A stretch of DNA of 64,000 nt from the NCBI RefSeq assembly GCF_003797945.1, contig NZ_RKKU01000001.1, forward strand, positions 372,001 to 436,000, written 5' to 3'. The stretch is from Pseudomonas neustonica. Lineage in GTDB: Bacteria; Pseudomonadota; Gammaproteobacteria; Pseudomonadales; Pseudomonadaceae. The translations under genes and the position numbers were made by a program. Of this stretch, positions 16,047-24,903 are shown piece after piece (positions within the stretch are counted from its first letter, which is position 1; every line of letters starts with the position of its first letter). The notes beneath the pieces are model-generated. The model was not told the DNA's origin. It worked only from the letters and a program-made list of their open reading frames with translations, and made no database searches.

Positions 16047-16360
16047 TGAGCTGGGCCAGCATGCGCGACCGCATGAACCGAGTGAGCATGCGGGCGCTCA
16101 ATGACGGCCCTGCTTGCTACCAGGACGCTTCGGGCATGCACGATGTGCCCGAGGTGATGGTTGACTTCAACATTGCCCGCACCGGCCCTGAAGGCGTGTT
16201 CCTCACCGAGCAAACCGGCATCACCTATCGCAAGCCTGAGCTTTGCGCGGTAGTGCGCGGCGGCGTATTCATCTTCGACAATCGGCGGTTTACGGTTGAA
16301 GAAGAGATTGCGGATGACGGCCTTTTCGTAACGGTGGCCTGTATGGAGCAACGCCGATGA
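16046..16360 (+). CDS. Head-tail connector, FII-like
   Basis: A 104-residue protein starting on the last base of the previous stop. Position and content (YRKPELCAVVRGGVFIFDNRRFTVEEEI, a beta barrel-like pattern) match head-tail attachment proteins of the lambda FII type. It should form the ring between head and tail. The family call is moderate. Confidence 0.6.
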   Translation: MSWASMRDRMNRVSMRALNDGPACYQDASGMHDVPEVMVDFNIARTGPEGVFLTEQTGITYRKPELCAVVRGGVFIFDNRRFTVEEEIADDGLFVTVACMEQRR

Positions 16361-16824
16361 ATATTCTGACCCTTGGCCGTAAAGCGCTGATAGGAAGGCT
16401 CGGCGAAATCACCCAGTCAAACGGCTACCGCACTAACGCTGGTCTGAATGTGCGCAGCGGGTGGTTCAACGAAGTCATCAAGGAAAGCACCAGTAGCTTC
16501 CCTCTCATTGTTTTACAGAAAGCCAGAGATAAGGACCCGCTATGCCGTGCGCAAGGTATGCGAAAGCACACCGGCTTTAGAGTGGTGGCAGCCGTCAGTG
16601 CAGGTCTGGATGACTACGAAGACGTGCTCGATGATCTGGAGCTGGACCTTATCGAGTGCCTGATGCCAACCGAAGGCGTGCCGCTGGGCTGGACGCCGGC
16701 AGGAATCCCTCAATTGTCTCTCGGCGCAAGCGAACAAGTACCCCCTGGCGAGGGCCTAGCTGCCGGCACCGTGGTGCTGCCCGTTTATCTTCACACCCTT
16801 ATTGAAACCCGTTTATCGAGGTAA
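16357..16824 (+). CDS. Tail terminator, gpU/gpZ-like minor tail protein
   Basis: A 155-residue protein (SFPLIVLQKARDKDPLCRAQ, YEDVLDDLELDLIECL) overlapping the connector by 4 bases. Mixed alpha/beta make-up and its place just before the tail tube suggest a tail-completion protein. No invariant motif is seen. Confidence 0.6.
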   Translation: MNILTLGRKALIGRLGEITQSNGYRTNAGLNVRSGWFNEVIKESTSSFPLIVLQKARDKDPLCRAQGMRKHTGFRVVAAVSAGLDDYEDVLDDLELDLIECLMPTEGVPLGWTPAGIPQLSLGASEQVPPGEGLAAGTVVLPVYLHTLIETRLSR

Positions 16825-16829
16825 CCCCC

Positions 16830-17036
16830 ATGAGCAAAACCCCAGCAAAGGCTGTTGAGCGTAAGGATTACAAGCTCAGCGCCGCGCACACCCATGGCGG
16901 CAAGGATTGCGCCGCAGGCGACACTGTCTCGCTCACCGCGCGGCAGGCTGCATTCATCAAACACAAGCTGGTCGGGCAAGACAGCAAAACCGCAAACCCA
17001 GCCGAGGCAGTAGCCCCGGCAGTGCAGGAGGGCTAA
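16830..17036 (+). CDS. Small hypothetical tail-region protein
   Basis: A 68-residue protein with a short basic N-terminus and a beta-like core (YKLSAAHTHGGKDCAAGDTVSLTARQAAFI). Such small proteins before the tail tube gene are common in phages, with no known role. It follows the previous gene by 5 bases and precedes the tube gene by 3. Confidence 0.55.
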   Translation: MSKTPAKAVERKDYKLSAAHTHGGKDCAAGDTVSLTARQAAFIKHKLVGQDSKTANPAEAVAPAVQEG

Positions 17037-17039
17037 GCC

Positions 17040-17828
17040 ATGCCATGGGTAAAAGAAACAGCCGTTATTGGCGGCATGACCAAAATTCGCAAGGCTGGTA
17101 GCGGCCTTCCGTTCACTCCAATCGGCCTTTGCTCCACTGTGCAGCAAACGCACGAGACCAATGAGCTGCGCCTGGAAGATACCACTCAGCCATTGGGTGG
17201 CACTTACGACAAGCTGGAGAAAATCACGCAGATGGGCATTCAGCTCAACATGCGCGAGATCTTCAGTCGTAACTTGGCGCTACAGATTTACGGTACCGTC
17301 TACGATGTGCCGAGTACCTCCGTTACCGGTGAGACGCACATCGCCGAAGTGGGCGGCACCTGTAAGCTGGACAAAATGCCGCTCACGATTGAATCGGTGG
17401 TGGACGCAGAAACCGGCGCTATCGAATATGTAGAAGACGTCGACTGGATGCTGACCGGGGCAGGCTTTGAAGTGCTCGACGGTGGTGACCTCGCTACGGC
17501 GATTGCTGGCGTGACAGAAGGCGAGAGCTTTAGCGTAGAGGTGGATTACACCTGCGCCGATTATGACGAAATCGAAGCCATCACCGATTCTGGCCAGGAA
17601 TGGGAGATCATGTTTGAAGGCGCCAACGCAGTCGGCACCAAAGGCAAGATCAACGCCTTCTACTGGCGCGTCCGCTTTGGCCTGGCTGAAAGCATGGACT
17701 TCATCAGTGTGGAAGACTTCATGGGGCAGACTGTAACGGCTGAGGTGTTGGCTGATTCAGGCCGCGGCGTTGGTCGTAGCGCTTACATGAAGATCAATAA
17801 GCAGAAGAACGTGCCGGTTGCTGCTTAG
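17040..17828 (+). CDS. Major tail tube protein
   Basis: A 262-residue protein beginning MPWVKETAVIGGM. It lies between the tail terminator-type gene and the chaperone/tape measure genes, where the tube protein is encoded. The central sequence has strand-rich segments and FYWRVRFGLAESMDFISVE, and an inserted domain-like part (VEDVDWMLTGAGFEVLDGG) may be surface exposed. The call rests mainly on position, length and acidic strand-rich composition. Confidence 0.7.
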   Translation: MPWVKETAVIGGMTKIRKAGSGLPFTPIGLCSTVQQTHETNELRLEDTTQPLGGTYDKLEKITQMGIQLNMREIFSRNLALQIYGTVYDVPSTSVTGETHIAEVGGTCKLDKMPLTIESVVDAETGAIEYVEDVDWMLTGAGFEVLDGGDLATAIAGVTEGESFSVEVDYTCADYDEIEAITDSGQEWEIMFEGANAVGTKGKINAFYWRVRFGLAESMDFISVEDFMGQTVTAEVLADSGRGVGRSAYMKINKQKNVPVAA

Positions 17829-17858
17829 GCTGGCTTAGCCCAAGGAGGGGCGCTGTGC

Positions 17859-17888
17859 TAGATTCCTCCCTATCAATCATAGGGAGGG
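17859..17888 (+). promoter_or_regulatory. Hairpin covering the moron's ribosome binding site, with possible internal promoter
   Basis: CCTCCCTA (17865-17872), loop TCAATCA, TAGGGAGG (17880-17887) is a perfect 8-base inverted repeat, and a G-T and a T-A pair extend it. The right arm contains the GGAGG for the ATG at 17895, so the folded message would hide it. TAGATT (17859-17864) could be a -10 element starting transcription inside the left arm, giving a message without the full hairpin. An upstream GGAGG (17843-17847) could compete for the left arm. Confidence 0.55.
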
Positions 17889-17894
17889 ACTCTG

Positions 17895-18392
17895 ATGCGC
17901 TACCTGATTGCCATTGTGATGGCATTAGCAGCCAACAACGCGCTGGCTGCTACCGTATTCAAATGCGAGCTGCCGAATGGGCAGACGCAGTTCTCTGATC
18001 AGCCCTGCCCGGGTGACGTTGAGAGCGAGCAGATGGAGGTGACTCACGAAAAGAGCGGAGTTAATTTATCTCCTTCAACCGAGCACCTTGAGTTCCAGCA
18101 GCGGCGCGATATAGATCGTGAAAGACAGAGCATTCAGCTGCGCCGCAGTTCGACGGCAGCTCAAATGGCTAGTGCGCCATGTCGCACTTTCAATAGTAGC
18201 GAGCTGCGCACGCTTATCATTAGGCATAATGTGGTTAGCGGCATGAAGAGGGCGGACGCCTTGCGTGCTTGGGGATCTCCTACGCGCATTAACGGAGACC
18301 AGCATGCTTACCACTGGGCGAGGGGTGGATCATCTTATTTCTACGTTAGAAATGGGTGCGTAAATACAGTGCAAGGTCAATGGGGCGGATAG
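17895..18392 (+). CDS. Secreted DUF4124 protein with BamE-like C-terminus (moron)
   Basis: The 165-residue protein has a clear Sec signal peptide (MRYLIAIVMALAANNALA, cut after ALA). A DUF4124 segment follows (VFKCELPNGQTQFSDQPC), then a charged coiled linker (about 70-95) and a C-terminal GMKRADALRAWGSPTRIN...YHW motif like SmpA/BamE-type repeats. This is a periplasmic host-type protein, not a virion protein, yet it lies in the tail operon between the tube and chaperone genes. Such morons often change the lysogen's surface or block other phages. Its ribosome binding site is inside a hairpin (17865-17887). Confidence 0.75.
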   Translation: MRYLIAIVMALAANNALAATVFKCELPNGQTQFSDQPCPGDVESEQMEVTHEKSGVNLSPSTEHLEFQQRRDIDRERQSIQLRRSSTAAQMASAPCRTFNSSELRTLIIRHNVVSGMKRADALRAWGSPTRINGDQHAYHWARGGSSYFYVRNGCVNTVQGQWGG

Positions 18393-18438
18393 TCCTTGAT
18401 GTGGTAAATTTTTTCATAAGACCATCAGGGAGGAATCC

Positions 18439-18807
18439 ATGAAAATCATTGGCGGTTCGTTTGGGCTGAAAGGCCACGCTTTCGTGGCAGGCGACATTTT
18501 TGCAGTAGAAGGCTCAACCAAACAGGACTATCGTGCAGACGAGATAGTCTCGGTAAACGCCAGGATTGAAAAGAGCAGAAAGTTTGGTGTTCTGGGCTTT
18601 ATTACTGGTGCTTTGCTGTTCACCGTGCTTGGCAGCCTCCTGCTTGGGCCGCTTGGCGCCGTCTTAGGCTTTGTTATATCTATAGCTGGGTCTTTTTATT
18701 CGAACACAACCAATATAGTGGATATTGAGTTTCGCGATGGCAAAAAACTGTCTGCAGAGGGTTCGCCCCGCGCGATAGGAAAGATTACACGATTCGCGAA
18801 AAACTGA
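18439..18807 (+). CDS. Small membrane protein (second moron)
   Basis: A 122-residue protein with two closely spaced, glycine-rich membrane segments (about 51-90, GVLGFITGALLFTVLGSLLL and LGAVLGFVISIAGSFY) flanked by soluble ends. GGGAGGAA lies before the ATG. TTGATG about 40 bases upstream and TAAGAC could be a weak promoter of its own. An intrinsic terminator follows at once, so this unit looks independently expressed. Family unknown; a role in superinfection exclusion is possible but is only a guess from position and topology. Confidence 0.6.
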   Translation: MKIIGGSFGLKGHAFVAGDIFAVEGSTKQDYRADEIVSVNARIEKSRKFGVLGFITGALLFTVLGSLLLGPLGAVLGFVISIAGSFYSNTTNIVDIEFRDGKKLSAEGSPRAIGKITRFAKN

Positions 18808-18822
18808 TTTTTGAAGTTTCAC

Positions 18823-18846
18823 AAAACCCGCTACGGCGGGTTTTTT
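18823..18846 (+). terminator. Terminator after the moron pair
   Basis: CCCGC (18827-18831), loop TACG, GCGGG (18836-18840), with AAAA before and six T after. It lies inside the late operon, 20 bases before the chaperone gene, so late transcription must read through it while moron transcripts would stop. Confidence 0.85.
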
Positions 18847-18863
18847 ATTGCCTGGAGAAAAGT

Positions 18864-19166
18864 ATGGCCGACATCGGGAAAACCGTAGTGAAGAAGATTG
18901 GCGAGCGTGAAGTGATTTGCCGCGAGCTTACAGTAGGCCAGGTGCGGGCATTGATCGCCAAGGACTGCAAGCAAGACTTGGCCAATGTTGGACTAATGGG
19001 CGACATGATGCTGGAAGATGTAGAGGTGTTTACAAACCTCAGCCCTGAAGAGGTCGATGCGATGCACCCAAGCGTGCTGGCAGACGTGGTAGCTGGCTGC
19101 AAGGAAGCAAACCCGCATTTTTTCGCGATGCTGGACAGGCTGAACACGCCGCGCAAAACAGCCTGA
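18864..19166 (+). CDS. Tail assembly chaperone, gpG-like
   Basis: A 100-residue acidic protein (ELTVGQVRALIAKD, MMLEDVEVFTNLSPEEVDAMHP) in the G position before the tape measure gene. It should coat or fold the tape measure during tail assembly. The C-terminal part overlaps the region read in the -1 frame for the GT form. The frameshift site lies at codons 85-87. Confidence 0.75.
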   Translation: MADIGKTVVKKIGEREVICRELTVGQVRALIAKDCKQDLANVGLMGDMMLEDVEVFTNLSPEEVDAMHPSVLADVVAGCKEANPHFFAMLDRLNTPRKTA

Positions 19167-19270
19167 GCCAGCTTGATAGTGTTATTTGCAGCCTGACGGT
19201 GCTCGGTCACCACCGGGTGCTTGATTACCCCTGGTCTCTCTTCCTGCGATCCCTCAAAGGCAACAAGTGA
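18864..19270 (+). CDS. Tail chaperone GT fusion made by -1 frameshift
   Basis: At 19118-19124 the G frame reads CA T TTT TTC, a classical X XXY YYZ slippery heptamer. If the ribosome slips back one base there, translation continues for 48 more codons without a stop to TGA 19268-19270, adding a domain with QLDSVICSL and LDYPWSLFLRSL, typical of T extensions. The predicted product has 135 residues. The stop overlaps the tape measure ATG (TGATG). In lambda and many tailed phages, a small fixed fraction of GT is needed for tail assembly. Confidence 0.78.
19118..19124 (+). other. Slippery heptamer TTTTTTC for -1 frameshifting
   Basis: The heptamer is in the right phase for simultaneous slippage of the P-site and A-site tRNAs. 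Lambda uses GGGAAAG at the same functional point; T TTT TTC is an accepted alternative. No pseudoknot could be assessed by eye. Confidence 0.75.
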
Positions 19271-22200
19271 TGAATGAAGTCGAGCTGAAGCTTACCGCTA
19301 ATATTGATGAAGCCACCAAGGATGTAGCGCGCTTCAGCAAGGAATACCAGCAGATGGCCCGAGCGGTAGAAAGGCCGCTGCGCCAGGTGAATAGCTTCCG
19401 TGATTTGCAAGAAACGCTGCAAGGCACCCAGCGTGAACTCAAAACAATGCGAGAACGAGTGCGCGAGCTGGGTGGAGAGCTAGCTCGCACTGCGAATCCG
19501 TCTAAGCAGCTGCAAAACGAATACCGAGCTGCAGCTTCCGAGCTGGGCAAGCTTGAGCGAACTGAAGGTGTGCTTACAAATCAGATCGCGCGGCGCCGCG
19601 TTGAATTGAAAGCAGCAGGGGTAGATACCCGTAATCTGGCGGCAGAGCAAAATAGGCTTGCGGCTGCCTTGAAATCTGCACTGTCGGCGGGTAGAGCCGA
19701 TACTTCATTGCGTGATGCGCGCAGCGCGCTGGGCGTGGGTGAGATTGAGAACGCGCAGCGTGAGCTGGTCGAGCTGCGGCGTCAGTATCAGCTTGTCACT
19801 AAAGATGGGAATCTTTCCGCTACCCAGCGTGCCGAGGCAGAGTCCAACTATCGCAAAGCAGTTAGTTTATCACTCTCCCAGTTGCGCGTTCTTCGGGAGG
19901 CAACGCGTAGCACTGGAATAACCGCGGAGCAAGCCGCCCAGAAAATCATCCAAGAGCAACGCCGAGTGCGCTCTGAATACCAGCAAACGACACTGGCAGC
20001 CCGCAAATCTGCTCTAGAATCTGCGCGTAATGATTTAGGGGTAACACGTTACCGAGCACTGAAAACTGAGTTGAAAACAACGCGCACTCAGTACGAGCTG
20101 TTAAAAAACGCGGGGATGTTGACCACCCGTGAGCTCGCTATAGCTCAACAGGCAATGACTCAGCGTGTTCGTGAGACTCAGCGGGCTCTTCGGGATCTAG
20201 CTGCAGAGCAGGATGGGCAGGGCGAAAGTGGAGGACTGGATCTTTCATCTCTTGGCATTGCCGGCCCAATCGGTGGGGCTTACGCATTATACCGTTCTAT
20301 TAAAGGTGTCTCTGATATTACGGATGCCTACAGCCAAATGAATGCGCGTTTGGCCCTGGTCACTGAATCTCAAGCAGAGTTCAATGAGGTTCAGCAACGC
20401 CTTGAGCAAATTGCCGTCGCGTCAGAATCGCCACTTGAGTCATTGATTACACTGTACACCCGCATATCAAGGCCTCTGAAAGAGGCAGGCAAAGATCAAC
20501 GCGAAATACTGGCCATTACTGAAGCTGTGGCATTGTCTTTCCGCGTATCTGGTGCCAGCGCAACCGAGGCAGAGGCGGGGGTCATTCAGTTTTCGCAAGC
20601 ACTGGGTGCGGGCGCACTGAGGGGGGATGAGTTCAACAGCGTGGCCGAACAGGCACCACGCCTAATGCAAGCACTGGCTGATGGAATCGGTGTTCCAGTT
20701 TCGGCGCTGAGAGACATGGCCAAAGAGGGAAAGCTTACCGCAGACGTTATATCGCGTGCCTTGATGCCACAACTGGAAGTGCTGAGGGCTGAGTCTGAGT
20801 CTCTCCCTGGGACCGTTGGTGGCGCGTTGATTCGCCTTACAGATGCCTGGAATAAAGCGATTGGTACGGCAGATACTACACCGCTGATCAGTGCCATTGA
20901 TGACCTCAACGCCACAATAAGCGACCCTAGTGTTATGCAGGGCATTCTAACGGTGGCAGGGGGGATCGTTACGCTCGCAACCGCCGGTGCTTATGCAGTG
21001 TCGGAATTTGGCGAGTTTGGCACCCGGCTGGGGTATATCGCCGCTGCAGCATCAGGTGCTACTACCGAGCTTGATGGTATTGAGCAGCGCTTGAAAGATA
21101 TCGACCGAGGCCTTTCTGGAACGGGTTTAAATCGCACCCTAGATAGCTTTATCTACACCAAGGAAGAGCTTCAGAAAGAAAAGGAGCTGCTGCAGGAGCG
21201 CCGTGAGACTTTGATCGCTGAGCTAACGGGCATGAACCAGGCGGCGTCACAACTTGGTGATGAGGCCAACCAAGCGGCAGAACAGGCGCAGGCTCGAGCG
21301 CTGGAGGCCCGCCAAAAATACGTAGAAGCCCTAAAGCAATCTCAGGCTGAAGAGCTCAAGGCATCCAAAGAATCACTGAAAAAACTCTTGGCTGAAGAGA
21401 AAAAGGCTAACAGTGAGCTGGAGACCATTCGCAAAGAGCGGCTGGATATTCAAAACCGCTATAAAGAGGCGCTGGAAGGCTTGGGCGGCGGTGATGGGCC
21501 AAGCTACGGCGCGGCGCAAACACTGAAAGTTGGCGCCCGTAACGCGCTGCAACAGGGCGACGTTGAAGGCGCTCAGCGGCAAGCACGTGAAGCGCTGAAG
21601 ATACTGCAGGAGTTGGACCAGGCCGGTGAAAATACCTACGGCTTCGAGGGTTTTATCAAAGAGCTGGAAGGGCTCGACTTAGCGGCCAACAAGCTGCAGG
21701 AAAACAAGGCGGTTGACGAGCTTGAGCGCATCAACGCCGCCATTGTTGCTGTAAAAGAACAGGCCGAAGCACTCAAGGATCTGGATGTAAGCGTAAAGCT
21801 GGACGATGCAAGCCTTCAGGCTGCCAAAAACCAGCTGGCTGAGTTCGCTAGAAGCGTGAACGGCACTGAGTTGGTGATCCCCATTCGTACCGTCTATTCC
21901 GACGGTACAGTGGATGTCACCGACATTTCCGACCGTTTTAGAGGTGGCGAAAGCTTGGGTGGCTTTGCCGGTGGCGGCTGGACGGGGCGGGGCAGCAAGT
22001 ACCAGGTAGCTGGTGTGGTGCACGCTGATGAATACGTACAACCAAAACACCGCATGCAAGAGCCTGGCGCGCTGGCCTTTATGGAGGCATTCCGCAATCG
22101 CGGTATGTCTTTGCTGCGCAACGGCTATGCCGATGGCGGGCTGGTAACATCCCCGCGCAACCTGCCCGCCATACCCCAACTGGCGCCCAGCGTCAGCGGC

Positions 22201-22335
22201 CAGGGCAACGGCCTGCAACCGCTAAACCTGACCATGCCCAACGGCCAAACCTACGAGCTTAGCGGTCAGCCGTCAGTGCTCGAGCAGTTTGGCAAGGCAG
22301 TGGGCACCATGAAACTCAAAGGGAGAAACCGCTAA
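19270..22335 (+). CDS. Tail tape measure protein
   Basis: A 1,021-residue protein starting at ATG 19270, which overlaps the GT stop. The first 330 residues are a long coiled coil. A TIGR02675-type tape measure domain follows (about 335-535: ITDAYSQMNARLALVTESQ, ALGAGALRGDEFNSVAEQAP). Hydrophobic segments near 550-580 and further coiled coil (about 610-770) come next. The C-terminus is a glycine-rich GGFAGGGWTGRG segment. Tape measure length sets tail length; at about 1.5 Angstrom per residue this predicts roughly 150 nm. Its size and domain mark a long-tailed siphovirus. Confidence 0.93.
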   Translation: MNEVELKLTANIDEATKDVARFSKEYQQMARAVERPLRQVNSFRDLQETLQGTQRELKTMRERVRELGGELARTANPSKQLQNEYRAAASELGKLERTEGVLTNQIARRRVELKAAGVDTRNLAAEQNRLAAALKSALSAGRADTSLRDARSALGVGEIENAQRELVELRRQYQLVTKDGNLSATQRAEAESNYRKAVSLSLSQLRVLREATRSTGITAEQAAQKIIQEQRRVRSEYQQTTLAARKSALESARNDLGVTRYRALKTELKTTRTQYELLKNAGMLTTRELAIAQQAMTQRVRETQRALRDLAAEQDGQGESGGLDLSSLGIAGPIGGAYALYRSIKGVSDITDAYSQMNARLALVTESQAEFNEVQQRLEQIAVASESPLESLITLYTRISRPLKEAGKDQREILAITEAVALSFRVSGASATEAEAGVIQFSQALGAGALRGDEFNSVAEQAPRLMQALADGIGVPVSALRDMAKEGKLTADVISRALMPQLEVLRAESESLPGTVGGALIRLTDAWNKAIGTADTTPLISAIDDLNATISDPSVMQGILTVAGGIVTLATAGAYAVSEFGEFGTRLGYIAAAASGATTELDGIEQRLKDIDRGLSGTGLNRTLDSFIYTKEELQKEKELLQERRETLIAELTGMNQAASQLGDEANQAAEQAQARALEARQKYVEALKQSQAEELKASKESLKKLLAEEKKANSELETIRKERLDIQNRYKEALEGLGGGDGPSYGAAQTLKVGARNALQQGDVEGAQRQAREALKILQELDQAGENTYGFEGFIKELEGLDLAANKLQENKAVDELERINAAIVAVKEQAEALKDLDVSVKLDDASLQAAKNQLAEFARSVNGTELVIPIRTVYSDGTVDVTDISDRFRGGESLGGFAGGGWTGRGSKYQVAGVVHADEYVQPKHRMQEPGALAFMEAFRNRGMSLLRNGYADGGLVTSPRNLPAIPQLAPSVSGQGNGLQPLNLTMPNGQTYELSGQPSVLEQFGKAVGTMKLKGRNR

Positions 22336-22835
22336 TGTCTGCACCCTTTGTGTTGGGCGGGATTGTGGTGCCGCTGCACGCGGGCGTGCCCGATGTGACC
22401 TTTGGTGATGCGGGCGGCTATACGGACTACACCCTGTCTGAGGGTGAGCAGGTGCGCGCCCGGCACTTTAAGAAACACCTGATTACCATCACCGGCTCTG
22501 GCTGGATGGCTACGGGGTTGGACGCGCTGGACTGGGATGCCAAGCATGTATTGCTGTGCCCCAAGCCAAAGCGGGTGGCCACCACCAGCACAGTGGTGAG
22601 TATTACCACTGATGTAAGGCCCGATGTGCCGGTGTTTTGCCATGCTCTGGTTGGGCGCTCGTGGGTACAGACCCCGGTTGCCATGGATGGCCGCGAGGCC
22701 ACCATCACGCCCGTGTCCGGTGCCAGCCAATACAGTCTTGGCTGGTACCCGATGTTTACCGTGTTATGCAAACCGCCAGAAGACGCCAACGCCGGTGGCG
22801 GTGTTTCCTGGCAAATCAACGCCCGCGAGAGTTAA
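22335..22835 (+). CDS. Minor tail protein, distal tail region
   Basis: A 166-residue, strand-rich protein just downstream of the tape measure (VLGGIVVPLHAGVPDVTFGD, HLITITGSGWMATGLDALDW). This position is normally filled by a distal tail or hub-adapter protein. No family-level motif is recognised. It is followed after 3 bases by the hub-like gene. Confidence 0.6.
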   Translation: MSAPFVLGGIVVPLHAGVPDVTFGDAGGYTDYTLSEGEQVRARHFKKHLITITGSGWMATGLDALDWDAKHVLLCPKPKRVATTSTVVSITTDVRPDVPVFCHALVGRSWVQTPVAMDGREATITPVSGASQYSLGWYPMFTVLCKPPEDANAGGGVSWQINARES

Positions 22836-22838
22836 ACC

Positions 22839-24548
22839 ATGCTCAATGCTTATCCGCTCAACAGCGTGCCGCTGAATGGGCTCTCTGGTGGTGCGCTACC
22901 GGAAACGGTCGTAATTGAGCCCGGCGACAGCTTTGTGTGGTCGCTGGTGATAAAGGTGGGCGGTGAGGATGTGTCCGCTGCCTGCCAGGGCTATAGCGTG
23001 AGCGGTTCTGAAGATGGCGACCTGGTTGCTGCCTTCACCTGGCAGTTAGGGCCAGATCCTGTGGATCTGCGCAGCTTTGCTGGGCGCAGTGTCACCATTG
23101 ATTTTGTGGTGCATGGCGATCCGGACGTTGTAGATCGCCGGTTTACCGGTGAGCTGGTTGAGCCTGAGTTTGATGTGCTTACGCGGCTGCTCAGCTGCCA
23201 GGCGACCACTCGGCTCGAGGATGCCTTTGAAGCAAAAGAGCATGCAGAAATTGATGCATTTGTGGCAGGGCGTTGGTCTGCTGATGTATTTGAAGAGCGC
23301 GAAGGCCGTTCACGCTGGGATTACACGCTTGAGCGCTTGAGTACCATAGATGCCAGCCTGAGCGTTGGCCGCGATGGGGAGCCGAGAATCACGAGCTGGA
23401 GCCCGGCAGGCGTGGCCTTTGAGTTTGCCCAGGGCTCAGCCATTTACGAGTCGGCAGACGTGGCGCTGGGCAAACTCAGCGATACCGTCAACGTGTTTGA
23501 AATAGAGCTGGACTACCGTTACAGCCGTTACCGTCAGCGCAACCAGTCTTACTCGTGGTTGCACCCAGGTACCGGCGGTAACACCTCGTTTGATGGTTTT
23601 GCGGCCTGGCGTGCAGACTCAACCGAGTTGCCAGACGTAGAGATGATCCGTGAGGCCACGCGCAGCGCTGGCTGGTTTATTCGTAACGAGCAGTTTTTCC
23701 GGCTACCAGGCTCGCTACCCAACATAGCTGCGCCCTGGTACAACGAAAACACGGACCTATTACTTGGCGCAGATTGGACTGCAAGCAAGCGTTGGGCGCA
23801 GCGGGGAGTGGAGCAGTACCGCATTCGGTTAGAGGTGCCTAGTGGTGTAGCAGCGGTGGGAGAGGTGATTGAACGCCAGCGCGTAGTGCTCGATACCGAT
23901 ACAGATGGCGACAGCTTGTGGGAACAGAGCGGCGACCCAGAAAACACAGCAGCCACCGACTTTTCCGAACTGCCGTTGCGCGATAGCGATCGCTTGCAGC
24001 TGGCCTTGGATACCATCATGGCGGTGGGTCGTGTTGCGATTCTCAAGTCGCAGCGCGCCAACCTCGTAACCTGGCAGGTGCCGCTTGCTCACGCCCTTGG
24101 AGTGGATTTTGGCCAGCGCTTGCGGCTGTACGACCGTATAACCGCGACAGGCGTAGTGACCTCGCTCAGCGAACAGGTTGATGTTGAGAGCGGAGCGGCA
24201 GATCTCACCATTGGTATCGCGGTGAGTGAGGGCACGGTTACCGCCCCGTCAGACGCGCTTGTCGTGCCGCCGCAACCGATTTTTGTTGATGACCCAGGCC
24301 CCTCAGTTTCTCCAACACTGCCTACCCAAATTGGGTGGCGCAGCACGGCGCCGGAGTACGACGAAGAGCTTGAGGGCTTCTCTGGCAATTACAGCGTACC
24401 CGATGCCGCCGGCGACACGATGGAACGCTACCCACGCCGCTTTGCGGTACCTACACCTGAAATTATCGCCCAGTGGCGTGATGAGGTGACTGCTGAATCA
24501 GCGATCACCTATCGAATCGCACCGCCGGCAGACACGCTGGAGATATGA
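22839..24548 (+). CDS. Tail hub/baseplate-like protein
   Basis: A 569-residue protein with strand-rich N-terminal part (about 1-140) containing RFTGELVEPEF and LLSCQATTRLEDAF, as in phage tail hub (gp27-like) proteins. A long middle domain with beta strands follows, and the C-terminal 100 residues are proline- and acid-rich. Together with the two genes after it, it likely builds the tail tip. The function is inferred from order and fold-like pattern. Confidence 0.6.
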   Translation: MLNAYPLNSVPLNGLSGGALPETVVIEPGDSFVWSLVIKVGGEDVSAACQGYSVSGSEDGDLVAAFTWQLGPDPVDLRSFAGRSVTIDFVVHGDPDVVDRRFTGELVEPEFDVLTRLLSCQATTRLEDAFEAKEHAEIDAFVAGRWSADVFEEREGRSRWDYTLERLSTIDASLSVGRDGEPRITSWSPAGVAFEFAQGSAIYESADVALGKLSDTVNVFEIELDYRYSRYRQRNQSYSWLHPGTGGNTSFDGFAAWRADSTELPDVEMIREATRSAGWFIRNEQFFRLPGSLPNIAAPWYNENTDLLLGADWTASKRWAQRGVEQYRIRLEVPSGVAAVGEVIERQRVVLDTDTDGDSLWEQSGDPENTAATDFSELPLRDSDRLQLALDTIMAVGRVAILKSQRANLVTWQVPLAHALGVDFGQRLRLYDRITATGVVTSLSEQVDVESGAADLTIGIAVSEGTVTAPSDALVVPPQPIFVDDPGPSVSPTLPTQIGWRSTAPEYDEELEGFSGNYSVPDAAGDTMERYPRRFAVPTPEIIAQWRDEVTAESAITYRIAPPADTLEI

Positions 24549-24549
24549 A

Positions 24550-24903
24550 ATGGGCTCAGCAAAAGATCAGCGCATTAGCGAAACGCTCATGCAAAACCTG
24601 GCCGAATCTATGCCGCGTGAAAGGCCAAGCCCAGCACTGAAAAGGGAGCGTAAGCGCGGCGGTATAGCCGCAAAGCGCGGTTACTTTGAGCGCCAGTATC
24701 AGCCCGGTACCGGCGAAACCACCGGCGGCATTGCAAGCCCCCTTGAAGAGGTGAGCTACAGCAACCGTCTTTACCACACCAGTGGTATCCCCAGTACTGA
24801 TGGGCTCTTTGTTTACCCGCTGCTGAGCAGGTTGCAGCTAGAGGACGATAACGGGGCGCCTGTAACGATTTACCTTGCAGGAACCTCGGAACCAACACCA
24901 TGA
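24550..24903 (+). CDS. Hypothetical tail-tip region protein
   Basis: A 117-residue protein, basic in its first half (ALKRERKRGGIAAKRGYFER) and ending in a short strand-rich part (GAPVTIYLAGTSEPTP). It overlaps the following gene by 4 bases. No family recognised; linked to tail assembly only by position. Confidence 0.55.
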   Translation: MGSAKDQRISETLMQNLAESMPRERPSPALKRERKRGGIAAKRGYFERQYQPGTGETTGGIASPLEEVSYSNRLYHTSGIPSTDGLFVYPLLSRLQLEDDNGAPVTIYLAGTSEPTP

